The translations under genes were made by a program, and so were the position numbers. From Trametes villosa (lineage: Eukaryota > Basidiomycota > Agaricomycetes > Polyporales > Polyporaceae), in contig PUDQ02000001.1 of assembly GCA_002964805.2 (NCBI GenBank), positions 868,001 to 932,000 of the forward strand: 64,000 nt of DNA, written 5' to 3'. Position 1 is the stretch's first letter; each line of letters opens with the position of its first letter. The notes below the pieces were generated by a model. That model was given only the letters and a program-made list of their open reading frames with translations, had not been told where the DNA came from and did not search any database. Below, piece by piece: positions 11,375-19,986 of the stretch.

Positions 11375-12853
11375 ATGAACTCCATGGGCGGTATGTCAGC
11401 GGCTGAGGCTCCGGTACGTCCTCTTGCTTGTGGCGCACTTCCGACCGCTGACCTAGGCTGCCAATGCCGAATCCCGGTCTCTGCACTTCCACACGTCATT
11501 CCCGCGCGTTAACGCAAGCAGAGACGCGCTCACCTTTACGTCGGGAACCTCAGCCCCCGCGTGACGGAGTACATGCTCACCGAGATCTTCGCCGTGGCTG
11601 GCCCCGTCCAGCACGTCAAGATCATCCCCGACCGCAACTACCAGCACGGCGGGCTCAACTACGGCTTCGTCGAGTACATGGACATGCGCGCGGCGGAGAC
11701 CGCGCTCCAGACGCTCAACGGCCGCAAGATCTTCGACACCGAGATCCGCGTCAACTGGGCGTACCAGGGCCAGCAGAACAAGGAGGACACGAGCAACCAC
11801 TACCACGTCTTCGTCGGCGATCTCAGCCCGGAGGTCAACGACGAGGTGCTGGGCAAGGCGTTCAGCGCCTTCGGCACGCTCTCCGACGCCCGCGTGATGT
11901 GGGACATGAACTCGGGCAAGTCCCGCGGGTACGGCTTCCTCGCCTTCCGCGACAAGACCGACGCGGAGCAGGCGATCGCGACCATGAACGGCGAGTGGCT
12001 CGGTTCGCGCGCCATCCGCGTCAACTGGGCGAACCAGAAGACGCAGGGCACGCCCGGCGGCCCTCCCCGCGCCGGCGGCATGGGCGGCGGCGCGCCCGCG
12101 CCCATGAACTTCCAGGGCGGCCCGCTCAACTACGACGGCGTCGTCACGCAGACCCCCGGGTACAACACCACCGTCTACGTCGGCAACCTCGTCCCCTACG
12201 CGACGCAGGCGGACCTCATCCCGCTCTTCCAGTCCATCGGCTACCTCTCCGAGATCCGCATGCAGGCCGACCGCGGCTTCGCGTTCGTCAAGCTCGACAC
12301 GCACGAGCACGCCGCGATGGCCATTGTCCAGCTGCAGGGCCAGCTCGTCCACGGCCGGCCGATCAAGTGCAGCTGGGGCAAGGACCGCGCGGACGGCGGT
12401 GCCCCGATCAGCCCGGGCTCTATGAGCCCCGCCCCCGTTGCTGCACCGTACAACGTGGTGAGTCGTGCTGTCCTGGTTCTAAAAGGTGGCTATATGCTGA
12501 CCGGTTCGGTGCGACAGCCCATGTACGGCATGCCCCAGCCCAACACCTACGGCCAGTACGGCTATGCGGGCTACGCCGGCTCTCCTGGTGCCGCGGCACC
12601 TGGGATGGGCAGCCCGGTGGCCGGAACCGCCGCTATGATCGGTGCGGGCCCGGCGCCTGTGGATCCGCAGGCTGCGTCGCAGGCCGCGCAAGGCCAGTGG
12701 GCTGGTGCTGATCCCAATTCTTATTACTCGAATTATTGGGGAGGTGAGCATCTTTCAAAAAGTCTTTGTCGGTATCGAACGCTCACGCGCCTCTCTCTAG
12801 GTTATTACGGCCAGCAGGCTGCGGGTGCTCCCGACGGCCAGGGCCAGGCTTAA
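11375..12853 (+). CDS. PUB1: Pub1/TIA-1-type RNA-binding protein with three RRMs
   Basis: Poly(U)/AU-rich mRNA-binding protein of the Pub1/TIA-1/Nam8 group, acting in mRNA stability and stress granules. A short first exon from 11375 (MNSMGGMSAAEAP) and a tiny second exon (AANAESR) lead into RRM1 (RNP2 LYVGNL; RNP1-like YGFVEYMD), RRM2 (HVFVGDLSPEVND; RGYGFLAFRD, then IRVNWANQK) and RRM3 (VYVGNLVPYAT; RGFAFVKLDTHEHAA, then IKCSWGKDR). A Gly/Ala/Gln/Tyr-rich low-complexity tail (MYGMPQPNTYGQYGYAG, YYGQQAAGAP) ends with TAA at 12851-12853. To keep RRM1 in frame, the second intron (11477-11523) must use the downstream of two adjacent AG acceptors. All three RRMs are intact. Confidence 0.93.
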
Positions 12854-13407
12854 CGCTTTTTATCGAATGCACTTTCCATCCGGCTGTAGCATCATCGACC
12901 TCTGTTTCGTTAAAGTGTGCTATTATGACTCCACCCGTCGCAAACTCGATGCTAATCTTACGCATAGACCATTCCGTCCTCATCATTGCTCGTCCCGGGT
13001 CTCTTCAAACCAAGCGTCTCGACCAGGGTCTCGCCCATAAGAATCGTTCAGAAGCTGGTATTTGTAGTGTCGACTTTCGAACATCTTTCTCTTTCTCTGT
13101 TCTGTCACCGTGTGCAGTAGGCCTTCGTGCTTCCCTCTATCTATCTTTTCCTCAATCACAAAAGATTTCCACTCACAAATTCGTATCTTCGGGGAAAATC
13201 GGCTCGCAACGGCTGCACGCCAACATTTTTATTCTCCTGACCATGCAGGTAGGACAAACAGTACGCAGACATCGAACCGCCACCTGCTTATCTCCTCAAC
13301 GACCAGCTACCACTCAAACGCGCGCGTAGGAAACTAAACAGTACGTAATCTGTATGAGTTTCATGCCCCTTCCTGGAAATCCAACTACTCACCTCCTTAG
13401 AGCGAAC
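12854..13407. other. Convergent intergenic region
   Basis: The 554 bp lie between the PUB1 stop and the stop of the minus-strand secreted-protein gene. It has the T-rich look of 3' UTRs and no convincing coding region, RNA gene or repeat that I can see. Confidence 0.5.
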
Positions 13408-13902
13408 TCAAGGAGTGTCGCTCCCGCTCCCGCTTCCGCTCCCGCTGCCACTGCCACTGCCGTTGCCTTCGCCGTTCCCCTTGCCGTTGTTCTCACCAGG
13501 CCGACCACCGGCGATGGGCGTGTTGGTTTGGCGGTCCGGGTAAGTGGGCACGACGGGCACCTTGGGCGTGCGGCCTTTGGTTCCAGCGGCCTCGACGTTC
13601 TGCGCAGGGCTGCCATCAAGGACCGGGTCCACGTCGCCAGCGGCTTCGGCGCTGGGGTCCGTGGACTGGCCGTTCCCCTGGGACTTCTGCGAAGTGGCGG
13701 AGTTGAGGATGGGGATGTTGTCCAGGACGCCGTCGGCGGCGCCGGCACGGGGGAAGGCGAAGCGCTGGGGGAACTTGACCTCGGTGTTCCTCGTGTGGGT
13801 CACGCCGTCGCCGCCGAGGGTGGGAGACGAGGGTGCGGCAGAGACAAGGGTAGGGCTGACCGCGGCAGCGAAGAGAGAGAAGGCGATGAGAGGGCTACGC
13901 AT
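13408..13902 (-). CDS. Secreted low-complexity protein with Gly/Ser repeat tail
   Basis: Single-exon gene of 164 residues. MRSPLIAFSLFAAAVSPTLVSA is a clear signal peptide with likely cleavage after VSA. The mature part is short, polar and largely disordered (GGDGVTHTRNTEVKFP, FPRAGAADGVLDNIPILNS) and ends in a run of Gly-Ser dipeptides (about seven) followed by DTP. The signal peptide is nearly identical to those of the genes starting at 14452 and 26045, so I treat these as one paralogous family. It is head-to-head with the 14452 gene, 549 bp apart. No enzymatic domain, Cys pattern or anchor is visible. Function unknown; an apoplastic or cell-wall role is only a guess. Confidence 0.75.
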   Translation of the reverse strand: MRSPLIAFSLFAAAVSPTLVSAAPSSPTLGGDGVTHTRNTEVKFPQRFAFPRAGAADGVLDNIPILNSATSQKSQGNGQSTDPSAEAAGDVDPVLDGSPAQNVEAAGTKGRTPKVPVVPTYPDRQTNTPIAGGRPGENNGKGNGEGNGSGSGSGSGSGSGSDTP

Positions 13903-14451
13903 GCTGACGGAGTAGACTGTGTGGGGAGGCGAGTATTAGTGGGGTGTAGGGTATGTTGAGGTTGCCGGACAAGGTGCGTATGTTCAACTCTGCCCTTTTT
14001 GTGCCCGGCTGTCGTTTGTTCAAGGTCAGCGGGGGCTTCTGAAGCTCAGCACCTGCCATATCAGGGTGTTTTGTTACCACTTTGGGCCTCGCTCTTCGGC
14101 TTAGCCGGGGATGGGGAGGAGCTCGCAGTGGTTGGATCCTACGCGGGCGAAGCACTAGGAGCAATCACTAACCCTGACTTCCTTTGCGGCCCTGGAACTG
14201 GGACGCGTGGCCGCGCAGGTTGTAACATTGAAATCCAGCCTGGCCGGCTACTTGGTTGTTTGTACAGTCAGCCGTCCTCGAATGGCACGTACGATCGGGC
14301 TACGGCGCGACAGAGATGCCAGCCGCTTGCCAGCCTCAGGTCGTCAGGTTATAGTATCCTCAACCGACATCCGTGGAACTCATCCCGCCTTTCTCTTCTA
14401 CCACCACCTCCACTACCCCCAACCCCACACCCTACTCCTACCTCGCCCAAC
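13903..14451. promoter_or_regulatory. Divergent promoter of two secreted-protein paralogues
   Basis: The 549 bp between the start codons at 13902 (-) and 14452 (+) must drive both paralogues, so co-regulation is plausible. The 60 bp before 14452 are C/T rich with many CCAC/CTCC steps, typical of strong fungal 5' leaders. No definite TATA box or known operator is recognised. Confidence 0.45.
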
Positions 14452-15381
14452 ATGAGAAGCCCCGCTCTGGCGTTCTCGCTCTTTGCCGCGGCTGCTACCG
14501 CAGTCTCCGCTCAGTCCAACATCTCCCAAAGCCTGCCCGTTAAGCCGCACCTCGAGGCCAACGTGGGGTCATACCACACTCAGATCCCTCGGGACTACCC
14601 TGGGGCCACCTATCCTCGCCCAGGAGACCGCAGCGACGATCGTGGTGGTGTCGCAAGGGCGGGGCATGGGCATCCCCAGCCGCCCCGCATCAACGAGGGA
14701 GGGGCGTTCAGACCTACCGGTAAGCATCATCGTATGAATATCATGGTCATTACTGGCTGCTGACCTGCATCAGGAGGCGACATGGACGGTGGCGTGTCAA
14801 ACACTGCGCCAGCTGTGGGCGCTGATGCTGGGAGCGGTGGCCAGAGCGCGAGTTCCTCCGACTCAGACCCTGCGTCTGGCTCAGACATCTTCCGCCTCGG
14901 GAGTAGCATCCAGGATGCCCTCGGAGGTACGTCGCTCCGACGCTCCGATTTCCTATCATACTGACGCTGGTTCTAGGCGCACAGGTCCCACAAAGCACTG
15001 GAGGGTCACAGGCTGGCCAGGGTGGCACGGAATATAAGCCCACCCAGGGGTACGCGTACACCCCCCAACGCATGAAGAGAGTCGCGTACCGTGCGGACTC
15101 CATGCACAACGCAAGCAGGCGCGACGACTCCCTTGGCGGACTCGTGCTTCCGAACGAGGAGGACAACTCGGGCAGCGATGACAACTCCAGTGCGTCGCCC
15201 TCGTAGTTGAAGCGGGGCGCATATGCTAACGTCTACCTCAGACCAAGACGGCGCCGATGGCGTGAGCCAACGCGGAAGCGAGACCGACGGCGCCGGCCCC
15301 TACGGCGGCAAGGCCCACTCGGGCCAGGTCGGGTCCTCCGAGGGAGGCCATGTCTACAACATGCCCGCCTCCTCGGAGTGA
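14452..15381 (+). CDS. Secreted Gly/Ser/Asp-rich protein with GGxAHSG module
   Basis: Four-exon gene. MRSPALAFSLFAAAATAVSAQ is a signal peptide matching the neighbour at 13902 and the gene at 26045. The mature protein is acidic and disordered: SGGQSASSSDSDPASGSD, then an exon with PTQGYAYTPQRMKRVAYR, then a tail. The tail holds the 19-residue module GGKAHSGQVGSSEGGHVYN (15304-15360), also found twice in the 26045 paralogue, and the protein stops at PASSE with TGA at 15379-15381. Introns near 14720-14773, 14926-14976 and 15187-15240 are short and canonical. There is no catalytic motif. It belongs to a Gly-rich secreted family I cannot name; the annotation is by signal peptide and shared module only. 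Confidence 0.75.
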
Positions 15382-15524
15382 AGCAGTCGTCCCACCGCCT
15401 TCCATATCCCAGCCTAGTTGTTCGCACAAAGTCCAGAGCGAGTAGTAATATTTACCAGGCATTCAGGAATCGTATATGACATTCACATTGCTACGCAAAC
15501 CTTCTCTGTATCTGCATCAACCTT

Positions 15525-18500
15525 TCAGTTGGTGATGGAACCCTTGAGACGCAAGTCCCTGCTGCTCGCGCCGACGGAGATGCCCGTCGCGCCCTTGGCA
15601 ATCTGCCAGCTCTGCGATGGGACGTCCCAAACGGAGAAGTCGAGGCGGGAGAGGGTGATGGAGACGGTCGTCGACTGTCCGGGCGCGAGGAAGATGCTGT
15701 CGAAGCCCTTGAGGTTGAGCGGAGCGGACTTCGCGGACGCCGGGGGCGATGTGTACAGCTGTGGGATCTGCGTTGAATTCGTCAGATTTGCTGTAGGTGC
15801 GGAAAGGCTTGTGCAGTGCAACTCACCTCAGTGCCAGCAATGGTGCCGTTGTTGGTGACGGTAAAGGTGACGGTGACAACGGGGTCGTGCAGCCTTTGGA
15901 GGGTTAAGTTGGTCAGGCGTGACGGAGCAGCTCCGGGATTGCACTTACCAGGGGTCAAGAGCCGCACCGGGACCAATAGGCTGACGGGTACCGCCAGTGG
16001 TGGACCCGCTGATCTTCAGGTTCGAGTAGTCGAACGTCGTGTACGAAAGACCGAAGCCAAACTCGAAGCGGGGGGCAATGTTAGCCTACAGACATGATTG
16101 TCAATGTCTGGTGACCAGCAGCAGGTGTAGAGGTATGGGACGCACGGCGTCGAAGTGGCGGTAGTCGATGAAGAGGCCCTCGTTATACGGGATCTGCACG
16201 ATGCCGGAGCCGGTGTAGGTGATCTGCGCGGAGTAGTCGGTGACGCTCTTGCCGATCGTGAACGGCAGGCGGCCGCTGGGGTTGTATGCGCCGTAGAGGA
16301 CGTCCACAAGGGCGTTACCCGCCTCCTGTCCGGGGACACCGCTCCAGACCTGAGAGTGCCGTGGTCAGTACAATCGGCAGTGCACCTTTTACACGGAAGT
16401 TATTTCACCAGAGCGGTCACTATGGACGTACCGCATTAGTTAGGCCAAGTGTATCCGCACCGAGGGCTATGGCACATACCGTTGGGGTGGTTGATCCACT
16501 GCTCTACGACAATCGGTCCGACGCTGTTCACGACCACGATGGTGTTCTTGTTGACACTCGCGACTTGCTTGACAAGCGCGTCCTGGCGGAAGATGTGTGA
16601 GCGTGAGTAACGGTTCAAAGGGAGCCACACACACCCCGTTGTGCCAGGCGTTGAGATCGTTACGGTCGCCCGCTGCGTTCTCGACAGTAAGGTAGCCCTC
16701 ACTACGATTCACGTTAGAGGGGCCGGCTTGCCGTATATCAACCCTCAGACTCACCCGCTGTCAGCCGTGATGAAGACGAACGCGACATCCTTGCCTCGGG
16801 CGGCCGACGCAGCGCCGGTCAGGTCGGTGTCGCTGAGGGAGGACGTGACCGTTGTCCCGTCAGTCTTAGCCCGAGTGGTGATGGCGTCCACGGGCTGCAA
16901 GGTACTCCATCAGTGAGCGCGCTTTGACTGTCCTTCATAGTGCGTACCGCAATGAGATAGGGGAAGTCATCGGTGCTATGATATGAACGTCAGCTCTTTC
17001 TTCTGGAGCGAAGCGGGAGGTCGTGCACTCACCCGCTACCCCAGCCCATAGCGAGAACACCGTCATCTCCAGCGCGGTCGGAGTACCCGTTGGGGCCCTT
17101 GGAAGAGTTCGCTGCACCGTTACCGACGACCGCGATGGTCTTCGGCGCCTTCAGAGGAAGAACATTGCCGGTGTTTTTGAGGAGGACTTGGGAAGCAGCG
17201 CCAATTGTCCGAATCAAGCTGGAAAGGTTGGGTCAGAGAGCTATCAAGTGTGCAGAGAAGGAAGGCACGTACTTCTTGTGGTCCGCCTGGACGTCGATGT
17301 GGGATCCCTGCCCGGTGTTCCAGGAGTTGAAGTTGACGGCGGGGAAGCCGGAGTCTTGGCCGACGAGGTACCTGAGACGCTGGTTAGTCTTGCTTCATGG
17401 AGTACGCGGGGGTGAAACGCACCACGCGGCGAGGATGCGCGTCGCCATGTCCTAGGTGATCGTCAGAGACCGTCTCCAACTTTCGGCATTTTAACGTCAA
17501 CTTACGTCGATGCGGGATTGAGGAACCTGTCCACTCTGCACAGCGTTGACCAGGTTCTGTCCGAAGTACGTCTGTCCAGACCCGAGCGTGGTGTCTCCGG
17601 GCATGGTCATCTACAGCGGACAAGTCGGCACGAAGCACTTGAAGCCGACGTTCATACGAGCACTTACGTCCAAGCCAGCGTTGACAGCCGGAGCACCGGA
17701 GTGGGTAGCCCACCAGTCTATGTAGATATTCAGCATATAACCAGGGCCTAGCGCTGTGTGAATACGCACCCGACATAACATCTATAAGACCATCACGTTC
17801 AGAGATATTTCCGCGACGGAAAATAGATTCACTCACAGCCTTGGAAGCCGAACTCTCCCTTCAAGAGGCCATTCAGCGTCTTATCGTTCTCGCAGGAGAA
17901 CGTGCCGTTAACTGCAAATGAAGTTAGATCTCAGGATCTAAAAGTTGTGAGCTTGGCTATTTACTCTGGTCTGAAGGTGATGCAGCGTCAGTGTCAAATT
18001 TGCAAACATGGGTGTGGTAGTGCTTACTGTAGCTGCACATCACAGAGGCAACGTTCGCCTGGACGCTGCGAAGGAACTACATAACCATGAGGAATGAGAC
18101 GTGTCCATCGGTCAAGTCGCGCTGGGATACTTACGGGGTACGAGTAGAGCTCGTGTTCCTACAACAGATGCATAAGCAAGAATGTCTCGAAAGTATGAGG
18201 AAACGCAGGGCAGCTTACCGTACGATCATCCACGTTTGAGGAGCTGCTGTCGCGGAAGTGCTCTTGCTCGCTATAGCACGGTCAGTATCCCGACCATGTG
18301 ATGTGGACTAACTACGTACTTGTTGATGTAGTGTTTAGCACATGCCTGGACGCCAACGGACTGGATACCGGTGATAGTCTCGAAGGCAAGCTCGCCAGAC
18401 AAGAACGGGTCGCCTCCTCCTCTGTCATAGCTTCGTTCAGCATGGCCGCGAAGCTATCGAGGCCATAAGGCTCACCCCTCCCAGTTGCGCCCGGCGGCGG

Positions 18501-19563
18501 GTGCGCGCATGAGGTTCCTGTATGTCAAAGTCAAATGGCGCATGGGCGATACTCTACCCAAGGCACTCACATCATCGGTCCGAGAGCGACATGGACACCC
18601 TTGCCCTTGAATTCGGAGCCCATGGCGGAGCCGCGTTGCCTCATCAGCGTGCGGTTGAACCTATACGGGTTCATCATGAGCATGACTCTCCGAACTTCGT
18701 GCCGACATAGACTCACGTAGCAGCGACGTTGATCTCACTATAGGCACCGCCGTATTAGCGGAGTAGGCGCGAATGAAGCAATACCACTCACGGAGGGAAC
18801 GCAGAAACCTTGTCGGCATAGCGCACACCGACCGGACTGTCTGTATACGGTACGCGGTTAGCTCATCTTCCCATTGCCAAACGGAAGATTGGTACCTTGC
18901 AGACAAAGTCCGTCGAAGCCAGGGATAGACGAGATAGCGGGCGTGTTACCGACGCAGGCACCTTCAGAGCCAACCATGTCAGGAAAACTCCGCGTCGGAC
19001 CATCTCATATACATACCCTTTTGCCACTGAACACCAGTTCCCAGGTTCACCTTGTCCGTCAGCGATAGCTTCGCAACAGTGGCTTTCGCCTGGTACCGGG
19101 AATGAGCAACTAGAGGTCGGCCAGTGACGGGCAGCATACCTTGGCGTATGCGGCAGCCCACTCAGGCGATATGTTTGCCACACTAGTCTGAGCCGGAGCT
19201 GACCCGCCAGTCGACGACGGCGAGCTCCCCGGCGTGGTGGTTGGTGGAGACGCTGGTGCCGAGGTGGTAGGGGGTGCGGCGGCACCTGGGAGGCACTGCG
19301 AGTAGTCTGGATAGTAACGTCGAGTAAGTCCCTCATCCTAAACTCAGCGTTGTAGCAACCCACAGTCATTTTGCTTAGTGCAGACGGACCCGGACACACA
19401 GGTCGTAGCACCGGTCCTAAATAAACATGTTAACACATCGTGTACGACCACCAGCAAGATGCACTTGCCATCCAATACCGCCGCATTGCTGGTACACAGA
19501 CTGCTGTCCAAGTACGGAGCAAGTCAATAGCAAAAGCCAAACCGCCGTAAGCCTGATAGCCAT
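15525..19563 (-). CDS. Secreted GH3 beta-glucosidase with N-terminal CBM1
   Basis: Extracellular enzyme releasing glucose from cellobiose and cello-oligosaccharides. The ATG at 19563 gives signal peptide [19 protein letters not shown], then a fungal cellulose-binding module ([19 protein letters not shown] to QNDYYSQCLPG), a Thr/Ser/Pro linker (near 19200-19290) and the GH3 barrel: [93 protein letters not shown] (the Asp of SDW is the predicted nucleophile), AGLDMTMPGD. The second GH3 domain ([22 protein letters not shown]) and a C-terminal FnIII-like domain (ending LRLKGSITN, stop at 15525) complete it. About twenty small introns divide it, with exons of only 6, 12 and 24 nt and one GC-AG intron. 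CBM1 on GH3 resembles Cel3A of white-rot fungi. Confidence 0.94.
17770..17781 (-). other. 12-nt micro-exon of the GH3 gene carrying the YVMSD motif
   Basis: It is flanked by introns 17782-17836 (55 nt) and 17718-17769 (52 nt), both GT-AG. It encodes the end of Tyr, then Val-Met-Ser and the first base of Asp. The Asp codon (GAC), the predicted catalytic nucleophile, is completed by the next exon. Skipping the exon keeps the frame but deletes V-M-S-D. Confidence 0.9.
17965..17970 (-). other. 6-nt micro-exon of the GH3 gene (N-Q-I junction)
   Basis: Six bases, ACCAGA in sense, sit between introns 17971-18027 (57 nt, gtaagc...ttcag) and 17912-17964 (53 nt, gtaaat...tgcag). Inclusion gives MCSYNQINGT, matching the GH3 motif CSYNQIN. 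Treating everything as one 116-nt intron stays in frame but gives CSYINGT and loses N and Q. Confidence 0.82.
19417..19468 (-). other. GC-AG intron within the CBM1 coding region
   Basis: The 52-nt intron starts gcaagt and ends tttag (sense strand). Only this donor restores the CBM1 string GIGWTGATTC. The GT two bases further in, after TGGCAA, puts the next exon in the wrong frame and truncates the protein. GCAAGT is the usual consensus of GC-AG introns. Confidence 0.85.
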
Positions 19564-19986
19564 CGTGTCGCGCTCGGGTCGGTCGCCTCAAGCATGCCAT
19601 GCAGGCCCTGGCTTTTATAGTCGGCACGCGAGGGCTTCACTTGGCGCACTGCTTGATCCTTGGACAACGGCGACTCTGACCTGCACAACTTAGGCGGAGC
19701 GGAGAAGACGCGGATAATTGGCGGACGTCCTCGACTGCCACCCGGGCGTGTCCCGCGCTCAGCCAAGGCCCATCCCGCTGCAACAGAAGCGCGCCCGTTC
19801 AATTGTCGGGACTCACGGGTGCGCCTCGCAAGCGGAGAACACGTCGTCCCGTCCCCCGCACGCGCGCCTTGCAGTCACGCGGCACGACGCACAACGCGGT
19901 GCACGCTTCGCCCTTAGACAGCCCGACGGAAGGCGCAACGATCCTGCTATTACTGTAAGTTACGATAGCCCGGCGAGAGTGTCATG
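19564..19986 (-). promoter_or_regulatory. Promoter of the CBM1-GH3 beta-glucosidase gene
   Basis: The 423 bp lie between the GH3 start and the end of the oxysterol-binding protein gene. A clean TATA box (TATAAAAG in sense) sits at 19612-19619, about 50 bp upstream of the ATG, implying a short leader and an inducible promoter. Two overlapping GCGGAG copies at 19694-19704 (read on the plus strand) match SYGGRG, the CreA/Cre1 glucose-repressor consensus. That consensus is short and common, so the repressor sites are only a suggestion. Confidence 0.6.

Noticed and set aside
17912..18027. A single 116-nt intron in the GH3 gene instead of two introns and a 6-nt exon
   Set aside because: It stays in frame but removes N-Q of the conserved CSYNQIN motif, and both inner splice sites are canonical with normal intron lengths.
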